64,000 nt of DNA from Limnoperna fortunei (lineage: Eukaryota; Mollusca; Bivalvia; Mytilida; Modiolidae). Position 1 is the first letter of the stretch. Each line of letters starts with the position of its first letter. The stretch is taken from positions 87,961,860-88,025,859 of the forward strand of contig OX104118.1 of assembly GCA_944474755.1 (NCBI GenBank), read 5' to 3'. The translations under genes were made by a program, and so were the position numbers. Under the pieces are notes generated by a model. The model saw only the letters and a program-made list of their open reading frames with translations, searched no databases and had not been told where the DNA came from. Shown here piece after piece: positions 21,461 to 33,063 of the stretch.

Positions 21461-24400
21461 CTGCAATGCCCCATTCATCACGTATATAATATTCAGTAAT
21501 ATTAATAATAATCATATGGTTATTAAACACAAACATTGCACAATTATATATTAAAGGCGAGAGTTTGGTACATGTAACTTACACATTTAATGTGGCTTAT
21601 TGCGTTTGATCTTAAGCAAATTGTTAATCCGGCTGGAAATCACGGGATGGGGGGTGAAGATTAATTTTACTTCAAGTCTGTGGACGGAGGTTTGAAACCC
21701 ACCCTATTCATATATTTTTGGACGTTATAAGATCGGACGTAATCCTTCCATGTGTATATATAGAACCAAACATGTCAGGTATAATTTTAAACATTAATGC
21801 CTGTGCCTTTTTCTTTTATCACATGTCATTTAGGCCTTATTTATGCCGACAGATTAAACCAGTTCTCATCACATCACTCAAAACATAGCTTCATTCATCG
21901 TCTTCACTTCTCGGTAGCCATGTGCAATGTTTTGCTAAGTTTCATTATGTGAAATTAAGATTTACCATTGAAGTTGAGGGTCTATAGGGTCAGAATTTTG
22001 ATTAAAAATAAACAGCAAGAGAAGTTTATCACAGTATAAATGGCCATTAACTTATTTTAATTTTAGAGGCTCTTCGTGGTATTTCGTGTAATTTACCTGG
22101 TAGACTTCCTATATTTGTAAAGACAATTACTCTATTTTTGTTTATTGTCTTATAGTTTTTTTCCAAGTTGTTTAGATTCGGTACAATAAAAAAACCTGGG
22201 TAATTATTGAATTTGGTATAAAAGAATTATTTTGTTTTTTTTTATCTAGCAATAAACCAAGTTCACTTATTAAAATCACACTATCGAAAACACCTTAGAC
22301 CACCATATTTGTTGTCTTTTAGAATTCTTCTCTCATTGTTTATTTACTGTATTGGCGGCGCAATGACAGAGAACCCTACTTATTTTAACATCTGAGAGCA
22401 TTCCTATCAACACATTAACCCCCATTTATTATCACTGCGTGAATGTAGGCAATTTGCTTTATCAATGATGTTAATAGGGCACTTTATTTGTTAAGGCACC
22501 GTGGTTTACCACCCCAGCTGTAGATATATTTAGATAATTACAACGACCCAATGATATATTTGTTTATCGTTTCATATGCTTTAGAAAGGTAAATTAGAGA
22601 ATATTTCGGGCCGCACATCCGTATTAGCTGTATATTAGCCCCCCCCCCTCCCCCACCCACTGGCTGAGAATAATAGTAAATGAACGTTTTGAACCAGTAC
22701 TTATAGATAAAATGGCTGCAACTAAAATACTGTAAGGGTATCAAATGGTAGCGTAGGAAGACGATTTGACATTTGACCTTCTGTAAAATGCTTGCACAGG
22801 TCTTTTCATGTGTCTAGCAGGGTTTCTTTAATGTGGTTTATTGTGGCGTCACAATATTTATTTTATTTCCGATGGCAAGAAATAAACATGCGTTGTTAAA
22901 ATAAAATAAATTTAGAAAATAACCGTTTTGTTAGCGTTCAGAATTTAAGAAAAAACATACACATATATATATCGTGTATTAAAACGAAAAAAGTGTGATT
23001 CACTTACTGGCTGTGGGCCATTTTTCAAAGGTTTTCGCAAAATTCTTTTTATATCAAGATATGCCCCAAAATATTAATGATTAACACAAGACACAATTAT
23101 GATTGTGTGTGCAAACTAATAATTACTTCACATGCTGATCATCTGTTTTTCACGGTTTTTCATTGTGATATGTAACAGTTGTCGCTAATGTTTTATCGTG
23201 GTTTTTGTTGGAACAAGAATTGATGAATGTCAAATCGTGGACTATGAATAATTGTTATAATGAAAATAAAACCCTATTTGCTGTTAGTAGTCAGAACACT
23301 GTTAGTAGTCAGAACACTGTTAGTAGTCAGAACACTGTTAACTGTTTTACAGATTTTTTCTCTGCTATCATTCATTTTCCTTACCACTTTTTAAATTTAC
23401 TTGAGTCTTCCTATGAAGGGAGGAATATACATAAGATCCCATACTAGTTACTATGGAAACACTGATTTATTCATGCATTTTCTCGCCGTATTACGCTTCG
23501 ATGGGATTCTGGTGTTATATGTTTTTCGATTTTGGAACTCGCTGTTTTCTGTTTTAGCATGTATATTGCTGTAATCTGTTATCTGTTTTGGGAAAAATAA
23601 AAAAATTGTTAACCTGTTGATAGACCCCCCTCTAGCCTCCGCCCCCCCCCCCACTCAGTTTCCCCTAGGGTTTGACTAGTAATTTTTTCCATTAGAATGG
23701 TGGATATTAATGTACACTCATGCCCTTGGAGACGCAGAAATAAATACTGTTTTTTCTCGGAAATATAAACAGTCACCGCCAGTGATTAACCGAGAGAACG
23801 TTGAAAGTCGAAATGTAAATGTTTATGTAACCTTAAGGTACAGGACAGTGCTAGCCTTCCAAGGACTTCGCGTTGTGTTTTAATATCTGTAGGCACACGT
23901 GACTGTTATACTACACTAGCCGTAGAATGAATCGGTTCAGCTCACAAATTTATTAACAGTAAATCGTCAATTGAACAATAATAGGTTGGCAGACATAAAT
24001 AATCCAAAGTATAATTTCAGAAGCTTTCATAGCAAGGTTTATGACCAGACTGTAGAGGGTTGGAAGCTGTGCTGCTTATATAGGCCCTGTAATACTAGGA
24101 ATTTTCAACACAGGTCTGCAGCCAACGACCTATATCTGGTTACCGTCATAGAGCAACAATGTCTGGCTATGCACCTGCAGTATCGGGTACACAACAACGT
24201 GTAATTATTTCAGAGCTAAAACAACAAATGTGACAAAAACATGAAGATCAGCATATTTGACCAATGCGACATTATCTTTCAATCAACTGAAACATTTCTC
24301 AAAACCTTGTCACCAAATATTGTTCTGCAATTATAGTACCTTTCTCACCCCCTACCTACCCACCCCCCCCCCCCACCCCGTCCTCCCAGGTATGCGATCG

Positions 24401-24954
24401 CTGCATCTAAATTGAGATATGACCTTGATTATACTGCATAGATTTTTGTCTGTTTGGAAAAAAATGGTCAAAAAGTACTAAAAATGTTGTTTTTGGTAAA
24501 AATTATCTCCCTTGTTTACAATGTAATTTTTATTAATTTGCCTATACCGAACGCTTTAAGGCAAAAAGGAAAAAACTTCGTACTTTTATAATGAATAAGT
24601 TGATGTGATAGTTTGGTATATGGTTAATATTGAAATTAAGTTAATAATGAGACAATAGTAATTTTACCACAAACGTGATATATATTCTGAGATTTTGAGA
24701 AAAAAATGGTATGTTGTCCTGCATTCCCTTTACAGATAAAGAAGTTACTATGATGTGATTTGTCTACATCAATTCAAATTCAGCTGAAAATATGCAATAG
24801 GTTATTTGAAAAGAAAACGCTAAGGTCGGCTTCATAGTGTACGATTTGCATTCATATGGTTCATGCCACATAACTCACACCAAGGTCACCTTTATAAAGT
24901 GTGACAATAGCTTCATGTGCGTTGCTTTACTATTGTCAGCTTTATATAATGTAC
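21461..24954. other. Unassigned stretch upstream of gene C CTLD exons
   Basis: I searched for Ly6-type exons on the minus strand and did not find a supportable one. C-rich runs lie at 22629-22655, 23637-23650 and 24360-24376, and an 18-bp repeat at 23281-23341. The plus-strand 77-codon stretch at 23971-24204 has no known motif. Confidence 0.4.
23281..23341. repeat. 18-bp tandem repeat, about 3 copies
   Basis: GTTAGTAGTCAGAACACT repeated perfectly three times. Confidence 0.95.
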
Positions 24955-25950
24955 TGTACGACTTACATATAATAGGTTCATACCACGTACCAAGGTCACC
25001 TTTATTACTGTACGACTTACATATAATAGGTTCATACCACGTACCAAGGTCACCTTTATTACTGTACGACTTACATATAATAGGTTCATACCGCGTATCA
25101 AGGTCACCTTTATTACTGTACGACTTACATATAATAGGTTCATACCGCGTATCAAGGTCACCTTTATTACTGTACGACTTACATGCAATAGGTTCATACC
25201 ACGTACCAAGGTCACCTTTATTACTGTGCGACTTACATGCAATAGGTTCATACCGCGTATCAAGGTCACCTTTATTACTGTACGACTTACATATAATAGG
25301 TTCATACCACGTACCAAGGTCACCTTTATTACTGTACGATTTACATGCAATAGGTTCATACCACGTACCAAGGTCACCTTTATTACTGTACGACTTACAT
25401 ATAATAGGTTCATACCGCGTATCAAGGTCACCTTTATTACTGTACGACTTACATATAATAGGTTCATACCGCGTATCAAGGTCACCTTTATTACTGTACG
25501 ACTTACATATAATATGTTCATACCGCGTATCAAGGTCACCTTTATTACTGTACGACTTACATATAATAGGTTCATACCGCGTATCAAGGTCACCTTTATT
25601 ACTGTACGACTTACATGCAATAGGTTCATACCGCGTACCAAGGTCACCTTTCTTACTGTACGACTTACATGCAATAGGTTCATACCGCGTACCAAGGTCA
25701 CCTTTATTACTCTACGACTTACATGCAATAGGTTCATACCGCGTACCAAGGTCACCTTTATTACTGTACGACTTACATGCAATAGGTTCATGCCGCGTAC
25801 CAAGGTCATCTTTATTACTGTACGACTTACATGCAATAGGTTCATGCCGCGTACCAAGGTCATCTTTATTACTGTACGACTTGTTTGCAATTCATACCGC
25901 GTATCAAGGTCACCTTTATTACTGTACGACTTACATTCAATTGGTTCATG
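24955..25950. repeat. 54-bp satellite, about 18 copies
   Basis: Each unit contains GGTTCATACC(A/G)CGTA, (C/T)CAAGGTCACC, TTTATTACTGTACGACTTAC and AT(ATA/GCA)ATAG. The period is 54 = 3 x 18, so two plus frames (up to 383 codons) and one minus frame (325 codons) are open at once. In the 383-codon frame the three common variable positions (ATA/GCA, CAC/CGC, CCA/TCA) all change the amino acid, which argues against selection on a protein. Confidence 0.96.
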
Positions 25951-26145
25951 TCCGTTACATAACTCAGTATTACAGCATCCGCCACTAACAAATCGTCGTA
26001 TTCTTCCGCTCTTCGTGTTTATGGCAAAGTGCTTACAAATCTATGAGGCAAACAAAGGTTAATTAATCTAATACAATAACGGAAAACTATGTTCAGTTAC
26101 AAAAGTGCAATTTTTCTAAAACGTTAAAAATATGGAATAATTACA

Positions 26146-26560
26146 TGTACGACTAGAGTTTATATCGACTATTGCAGGTACGACTAGAGTTTATATCGAC
26201 TAATTGCAGGTACGAATAAAGTTTATATCGACTAATTGCAGGTACGACTAGAGTTTATATCGACTAATTGCAGGTACGAATAAAGTTTATATCGACTAAT
26301 TACATGTACGACTAGAGTTTATATCGACTATTGCAGGTACGAATAAAGTTTATATCGACTAATTGCAGGTACGAATAAAGTTTATATCGACTAATTGCAG
26401 GTACGACTAGAGTTTATATCGACTAATTACAGGTACGACTAGAGTTTATGTCGAATAATTACAGCTACGAATAGAGTTTATGTCGAATAATTACAGGTAC
26501 GACTAGAGTTTATGTCACTTAATAAAAGGTACGACTAGAGTGTATGTCGAATAATTTACA
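26146..26560. repeat. 32-bp minisatellite, about 13 copies
   Basis: The unit is GTACGACTAGAGTTTATATC plus GACTAATTGCAG, with the variant GAATAAAG for GACTAGAG. It is followed directly by the R26 repeat copies. Confidence 0.93.
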
Positions 26561-26564
26561 GGTA

Positions 26565-26884
26565 TGTTTACGCTAATAAACGAAGCGGGTTTATATTCAG
26601 CGTAAACCGATCTAAAGTCGTCTATAACCAATAATCTAACCAAAAATTGAAAAGAATCATTATATTTCAAATTTAATATTAGAAAAAGAACAATAATTAA
26701 TAAGTAATCAAATAATATTTGCAATTCGTTGTCAATTGTTGTTTGCGAAAGAATACAAGTATAGAGTCAACGTCATCAATGAGTCACGCGCTAAGGGCGT
26801 GGCTAAAATACCAAGTTAGTCTATACGAAATAGACAACGTTGCTCACCTATACATGTAGTATTCAAACGAATATAAAATATTTA
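26565..26884 (+). repeat. R26 repeat family, copy 1
   Basis: Shares with 26885-27211 and 32655-33063 the order CAGCGTAAACCGAT, AAAGTCGTCTATA, CCAATAATCTAACCAA, TCAAATAATATTTGCAATTC, GTTGTTTGCG, a CGTCA / AGTCACG block and AAATACCAAGTTAG. It lies right after the 32-bp array. Confidence 0.85.
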
Positions 26885-27211
26885 AGGATTGTTTTCAATT
26901 TTTCGAAGCGGTTTATGTTGCAGCGTAAATCGATCCAAAGTCGTTTATATCCAATAATCTAACCAACAATTGAAAACAAACCTAACTTATATTTTAAATT
27001 CTAAAGTAAAAATGAAATAACAAGAACACTATTTTACAAGTAATCAAATAATATTTGCAATTCACAATTTTAGTGTCGTCACTTGTTGTTTGCGGAAGAA
27101 TTCAGGCATCAATACATCTTATTATGACGTCACAATCAGTCACGTGCTGAAATACCAAGTTAGGTCAACTTTGCTCATGTAAAGAGTATTTAAAAGAAAT
27201 TAAAATATTAT
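26885..27211 (+). repeat. R26 repeat family, copy 2 (tandem to copy 1)
   Basis: Same segment order as copy 1. It begins with a remnant of the left inverted arm (AAGGATTGTTTTCAATT) and ends at GAAATTAAAATATTA, the same end as copy 3. It carries TGACGTCA and CACGTG motifs. Confidence 0.85.
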
Positions 27212-27221
27212 ACACATAACC

Positions 27222-27343
27222 GCCTGCAGTTAATGGTGGTATACTAGATTACCACACGAAGGAGGAATACCGACTGAGACGAAGTCGAGGGTGGTATTCT
27301 TTTCTGAGTGCGATGATCTAGTATACCACCCTAAATTGCAGGC
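27222..27343. repeat. Foldback element with nested inverted repeats
   Basis: GCCTGCAGTTAATGGTGGTA / TACTAGAT (27222-27249) pairs with ATCTAGTATACC / ACCCTAAATTGCAGGC (27318-27343). An inner pair GGAATACCGAC / GTCGAGGGTGGTATTC adds a second stem. Confidence 0.75.
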
Positions 27344-27899
27344 TGTATGTATTATTTTATACTGAACCGAACTACATGAGTTTCTTTCACGTCCTTATTC
27401 TTTATTCTGCAATATTGTCCTTATCGAAGATTATGAAAAACATTTCTTCGTATGATAAAGTTTTTGTTGGGCGGAGGTTCAATGAAATAGAAATCTGAAT
27501 GGTCGACCAATTTACGGTCTGAGTGGGTGGTATTCATCAAGGAAAGGTGATTTACCATGAACTTGGGTTAAATTTGGGATAAGATTGGGAATAATACACT
27601 CGTTTTAACCAATGAACTGTCTAGAAATGTGTATGAAGTATAATATTAAACAATAACATATAATTAGAAATCTATGGCCGATTGTACTACAAAGAGCGAT
27701 GGCAGAGTCCGGTCATAATAACTTCAAATAATGTTTACTGTATGCTACATACGACAACCTTCCGACTTGTCTAGAACATTTAATATCCCGATAAACTCTG
27801 TATTTAAAGCGCTGAATTGTCTCCGTTATCTATACAAAAATAAATTATCTACCCAATTACCTGTTGATCAATACAGCCCACTTTAAATATACGTTGCCA
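27344..27899. other. Unassigned AT-rich DNA
   Basis: No gene or clear repeat seen; GAGTGGGTGGTATTC at about 27522 echoes the foldback element above. Confidence 0.4.
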
Positions 27900-28400
27900 G
27901 GAGGAGTTAAGTGTCTCCATTACGTAACACTGCTGTAATGTAATTTAAAAGAAGAGTTATTCTTTTAATGTTAACTTTTCTGTTAGAAGACTTTAATTTA
28001 AAGACAGAAAACAGAACTGGGAAATATTCGTAACATGTTTGGAAAATCCAACTGACCAAACCAACACTTAATACGTCATAACAAACAGACAGGAGCACGT
28101 CCAGACCAAACTGATGTTCTGTTTGTTTATTTAAATGGGCTGTAACGCCTCTTCCAGCCATTTGTCAGCTACATAATGGCGCCAAGTTGGGGTGGGGGTG
28201 TGAAGTGGGGAGGGAGTAGGCAAAGCTGGAGTAATCGCCGAAAATTCTGAGCTTTTGCATGAAACTTTCGCAGTCTTTGTCAGTTATGGTCAGTCCAGCA
28301 CACCCTGCATACAGGCTCGAACTCGCGAGTGACACCAGTGTCGACAGATGCATGATAAATAGTAGTTGTCTACCTTAACTACTCGACTACCGAGGCCCTA
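27900..28400 (-). mobile_element. tRNA-derived SINE, minus strand
   Basis: The minus strand starts with a tRNA-like head at 28398-28305. The A-box-like TAGTCGAGTAGTTAAGG lies at 28389-28373 and the B-box-like GAGTTCGAGCCT at 28324-28313, spaced as in a tRNA with a variable arm. RNA polymerase III would use these as an internal promoter. A body of unknown family follows down to about 27900. Two minus-strand open stretches (62 and 84 codons) lie in it; the first mimics a signal peptide but overlaps the tRNA head. Confidence 0.6.
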
Positions 28401-28522
28401 AAGTGCCAGAAGAACAGAACTAACATTACCAGATATATAGAATTACATATGACAATATTTAAATTTACGCCTGTGTAATATCAGATAATACGTCGTTTTC
28501 AAGATAGGTAGTTAGATTTATC

Positions 28523-28735
28523 CTATAACGAGATTTTATTAAGGGCAATTTCCTCAACGTCTTTTAACATCGTGTGAACGTCATAAACCGGGATAAAACT
28601 TGACCTCTTTCCATAAATTTTATGTTTAGTGTTGGCTTTGCACCCAGGCACAACACAGCTCAGGTTTCGTTCTGCATCGTCTTTCTTATGTTCTCTTATG
28701 CCGTCCCATTTCGTATCAAGTGTTGCCGTTTTAAA
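28523..28735 (-). other. Unidentified 71-codon open segment with splice-like start
   Basis: On the minus strand ACTTTTAG is followed by an open frame reading TATLDTKWDGIREHKKDD, NLSCVVPGCKANTKHK and YGKRSSFIPVYDVH, ending at TAG. Composition looks more protein-like than its surroundings. It does not fit the Ly6 or CTLD pattern. It may be an exon of an unknown gene or a transposon relic. Confidence 0.25.
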
Positions 28736-29140
28736 CTAAAAGTGCCCTAAATTTTTTATGACGTCACTTGATTAGTATTACAATTTCCACCTCCTTTAAC
28801 AAGAGGCATTATATCTTGAAAACGACGTATTCAGAAGGAGGTGTCTGATCCTCCTGCATGAAACTAAGAACAGTAGCCGGGTAGACAACACTTATAGGTG
28901 CGAGTTGACCTTACAGATATACTCGATATTTTATAGTGCCCATCTCAGAATACCTCATCTTACGAGTAAATTAAACTGGTCTGCAATAAAATACACGTAC
29001 AGCTGTAAAAAACAGGTAAAACTGTATCTCATTTAATGGGGATTCAATAAGCAATAACCAAAAACATCATTGTAAGAACTGCATGTGAGACTGGTTGGCA
29101 TCAGTACATTTGTAAATAATAATTATAAATGTGTACAAAC
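28736..29140. other. Unassigned DNA
   Basis: No gene or repeat recognised. Confidence 0.4.
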
Positions 29141-29214
29141 CTGACCAGGTTGGCAAACAACTATGTTCTTACATCCGTTGATTTCATCAATCCCATCGCA
29201 TGAGAAGCAGTGCA
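29141..29214 (-). CDS. Ly6-like domain exon, minus strand (possibly gene C 5' part)
   Basis: The minus strand has acceptor TTTCAG, 2 nt plus 24 codons, and a GTTTGT donor. The peptide HCFSCDGIDEINGCKNIV then VCQPGQ shows CxxC, C, C, as in the first Ly6 exon of gene A. Length (74 nt) and phases (1 in, 0 out) are identical to that exon. The two following Ly6 exons were not found before the CTLD exons of gene C, so the link to gene C is inference; a solitary or decayed exon is the alternative. Confidence 0.6.
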
Positions 29215-29495
29215 CTGAAATTGATTTTAAAGTCAATAAAACTTCTTGTACTATGTGTATAAATATAAGCATCAATTATTTCTTTAGACATTTCTAGTAA
29301 TAGTTTGTTATCTGAAAGTGGGACGGAAATACATTTAGAAATTTTGCTCATTCTTTGTATGATTTATTGATTAAAAATTTGTATTATTCATTTCTGAAAT
29401 ATGACATTAATTCGTTTAAGTAATACAAACATTTTCTAAAAAGTACACGAACAACATGCAATATAAACACCCGATGCAGTATTAAAAATACTCAC

Positions 29496-29545
29496 ATTCA
29501 TAACTCCTCTCGATTAATCCAATCGCTAAAACGTAAAATACAAAT
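29496..29545 (-). other. Candidate signal-peptide exon end before the Ly6 exon
   Basis: The minus strand reads HVFVFYVLAIGLIERSYE up to a GTGAGT donor at 29495 in phase 1, the phase the Ly6 exon needs. An in-frame Met is lacking; the nearest ATG (about 29550) is in another frame and meets a stop. Possibly the end of a signal peptide or a damaged exon. Confidence 0.25.
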
Positions 29546-30289
29546 ACATGTCTGTTAAATTGAATAATACAACTTATGCAGTGAATCCAATATTTATAGT
29601 TTTGCGATTTTATATAAGTTGGATAAACGTTTAACACTGTACACCTTCATGCAGTTTTCAATAACCAAAAAAAACCAGTTTTTTCATGACCTCAAAAAAT
29701 TGTTTTAATTCGTTATCGGGTTATAGCACACTTAGACGGAAAGTGGATCCAGACAGTTCTATCGAAGCATTTTTTTACTTTCCCTTTTGTCATCAAAGTC
29801 AAGTTACCGTCACAATAAATGTTTTGTGTATTCAGAGAAACAATATTCGTGATCACGAATTCCAAAATTCGTTGCAACGATATTAAAATCCGTGCTGACG
29901 AATTATGGAATCCGTTGCAACGAATTTTAATTCACTACAAGAATTAAAATACTTTACCAATCAGAAGAATAAACAAGGCCATGTTCGTCAACCAAACAAA
30001 TTAGTCCACTAAGATGACAAGTTTTTATAAAGAGTGTATGACGAAGTTCAATACATACTGCGCTATTAAGATTCGGATATCCGAACATGTACTAGACATG
30101 GTTAGGATGTTAAAATGATCAATGCACTTACAAATCATTTCCTGTTTAAAACAAGGTTTTTGCGTCTTATAATTTTATGGCCTGCATTTACTTGGGGGAC
30201 TAACACGCAACAAAATTTAATAATAACCCTTACTACTAATGATCTTTTAAGCATCTAAAAAGAATGGTGTTGAAAAACTTCGTGTTACT
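29546..30289. other. Unassigned DNA with a palindromic patch
   Basis: Nothing gene-like. Between 29850 and 29935 the palindrome CGTTGCAACG occurs twice within related AATTCGTTGCAACGAATT-type contexts. Confidence 0.45.
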
Positions 30290-32615
30290 TAAAGTCAAAG
30301 TTGGTGTAAGGTGATTCTCTATTGACGAACATCGTTTTACTAAAGGTCAAAATCGGTGTAAGGTCCTGGACGGGTGAGAAGACATTCACTGGTGACAAAC
30401 ATTGTTTTACTAAAGGTCAAAATCGGTGTAAGGTCCTGGACGGGTGAGAAGACATTCACTGGTGACAAACATCGTTTTACTAAAGGTCAAAATCGGTGTA
30501 AGGTCCTGGACGGGTGAGAAGACATTCACTGGTAACAAACATCGTTTTACTAAAGGTCAAAATCGGTGTAAGGTCCTGGACGGGTGAGAAGACATTCACT
30601 GGTGACAAACATCGTTTTACTAAAGGTCAAAATCGGTGTAAGGTCCTGGACGGGTGAGAAGACATTCACTGGTGACAAACATCGTTTTACTAAAGGTCAA
30701 AATCGGTGTAAGGTCCTGGACGGGTGAGAAGAATTCACTGGTGACAAACATCGTTTTACTAAAGGTCAAAATCGGTGTAAGGTCCTGGACGGGTGAGAAG
30801 ACATTCACTGGTGACAAACATCGTTTTACTAAAGGTCAAAATCGGTGTAAGGTCCTGGACGGGTGAGAAGACATTCACTGGTGACAAACATCGTTTTACT
30901 AAAGGTCAAAATCGGTGTAAGGTCCTGGACGGGTGAGAAGACATTCACTGGTGACAAACATCGTTTTACTAAAGGTCAAAATCGGTGTAAGGTCCTGGAC
31001 GGGTGAGAAGACATTCACTGGTGACAAACATCGTTTTACTAAAGGTCAAAATCGGTGTAAGGTCCTGGACGGGTGAGAAGACATTCACTGGTGACAAACA
31101 TCGTTTTACTAAAGGTCAAAATCGGTGTAAGGTCCTGGACGGGTGAGAAGGCATTCACTGGTGACAAACATCGTTTTACTAAAGGTCAAAATCGGTGTAA
31201 GGTCCTGGACGGGGTGAGAAGACATTCACTGGTGACAAACATCGTTTTACTAAAGGTCAAAATCGGTGTAAGGTCCTGGACGGGTGAGAAGACATTCACT
31301 GGTGACAAACATCGTTTTACTAAAGGTCAAAATCGGTGTAAGGTCCTGGACGGGTGAGAAGACATTCACTGGTGACAAACATCGTTTTACTAAAGGTCAA
31401 AATCGGTGTAAGGTCCTGGACGGGTGAGAAGACATTCACTGGTGACAAACATCGTTTTACTAAAGGTCAAAATCGGTGTAAGGTCCTGGACGGGTGAGAA
31501 GACATTCACTGGTGACAAACATCGTTTTACTAAAGGTCAAAATCGGTGTAAGGTCCTGGACGGGTGAGAAGACATTCACTGGTGACAAACATCGTTTTAC
31601 TAAAGGTCAAAATCGGTGTAAGGTCCTGGACGGGTGAGAAGACATTCACTGGTGACAAACATCGTTTTACTAAAGGTCAAAATCGGTGTAAGGTCCTGGA
31701 CGGGTGAGAAGACATTCACTGGTGACAAACATCGTTTTACTAAAGGTCAAAATCGGTGTAAGGTCCTGGACGGGTGAGAAGACATTCACTGGTGACAAAC
31801 ATCGTTTTACTAAAGGTCAAAATCGGTTGTAAGGTCCTGGACGGGTGAGAAGACATTCACTGGTGACAAACATTCGTTTTACTAAAGGTCAAAATCGGTG
31901 TAAGGTCCTGGACGGGTGAGAAGACATTCACTGGTGACAAACATTGTTTTACTAAAGGTCAAAATCGGTGTAAGGTCCTAGACGGGTGAGAAGACATTCA
32001 CTGGTGACAAACATCGTTTTACTAAAGGTCAAAATCGGTGTAAGGTCCTGGACGGGTGAGAAGACATTCACTGGTGACAAACATCGTTTTACTAAAGGTC
32101 AAAATCGGTGTAAGGTCCTGGACGGGTGAGAAGACATTCACTGGTGACAAACATCGTTTTACTAAAGGTCAAAATCGGTGTAAGGTCCTGGACGGGTGAG
32201 AAGACATTCACTGGTGACAAACATCGTTTTACTAAAGGTCAAAATCGGTGTAAGGTCCTGGACGGGTGAGAAGACATTCACTGGTGACAAACATCGTTTT
32301 ACTAAAGGTCAAAATCGGTGTAAGGTCCTGGACGGGTGAGAAGACATTCACTGGTGACAAACATTGTTTTACTAAAGGTCAAAATCGGTGTAAGGTCCTG
32401 GACGGGTGAGAAGACATTCACTGGTGACAAACATTGTTTTACTAAAGGTCAAAATCGGTGTAAGGTCCTGGACGGGTGAGAAGACATTCACTGGTGACAA
32501 ACATCGTTTTACTAAAGGTCAAAATCGGTGTAAGGTCCTGGACGGGTGAGAAGACATTCACTGGTGACAAACATCGTCTCACTTAAGGTCAAAATTGGTG
32601 TAAGGTCCTGGTCCA
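30290..32615. repeat. 70-bp satellite, about 33 highly uniform copies
   Basis: The unit holds AAGGTCCTGGACGGGTGAGA, AGACATTCACTGGTGACAAA, CATCGTTTTACTAAAGGTCA and AAATCGGTGT. Most units are identical; exceptions are single-base changes (CATTG for CATCG) and single-base indels at about 30733, 31211, 31826 and 31873. Only the edge units are clearly diverged. Such uniformity indicates recent expansion or strong homogenisation. Confidence 0.97.
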
Positions 32616-32654
32616 AAAAACCATAAGCTATGAACCGTATCATATCACACAGAT

Positions 32655-33063
32655 ATCTATTTAAGAATTGTTTTCAATTGCTGGTTAGATTATTGGATAT
32701 AGACGACGTTGGGTCGGTTTACGCCAATAGCGGTTTATGTTCAGCGTAATCCTAGCCAAAGTCGTCTATATCCAATAATCTAACCAACAGTTGAAAACAA
32801 TTCTTATTAATTTTAAATTCAGTACTATGAAAAGAAATTATATATAACAAAAACGATATTTTACAAGTAGTAAAATAATATTTGCAATTCACAATGTTTA
32901 GTGTCGTCACTCGTTGTTTGCGGAAGAATCCATGTATAGTCAACGTCATCAATACATATAATTATAACGTCAACAATTAGTCACGTGATGAAATACCAAG
33001 TTAGGTAATACGAAATGGACAATCTTGCACAGCTATTGAGTATATAAAGGAAATTAAAATATT
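32655..33063 (+). repeat. R26 repeat family, copy 3, with 46-bp inverted repeat
   Basis: Begins about 45 bp after the 70-bp array. Left arm 32662-32707 and right arm 32761-32806 are reverse complements with two mismatches, and a weaker complementarity continues inward. The part right of the arms matches 26600-27211. Confidence 0.85.

Noticed and set aside
24837..25988. A 383-codon repetitive protein.
   Set aside because: It is a satellite artefact: several frames are open at once and the variable sites are all non-synonymous.
28165..28353. A minus-strand 62-codon frame starting MHLSTLVSLASS looks like a signal peptide near the Ly6 exon.
   Set aside because: It overlaps A- and B-box sequences of a tRNA-derived SINE and has no splice site in the phase the Ly6 exon needs.
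30620..31357. Open frames of 65-94 codons in the 70-bp array.
   Set aside because: They are repeat by-products that shift frame with every unit because 70 is not a multiple of three.
30290..32615. Possible CRISPR array because of many regular repeats.
   Set aside because: Units are contiguous with no unique spacers, and the window is eukaryotic.
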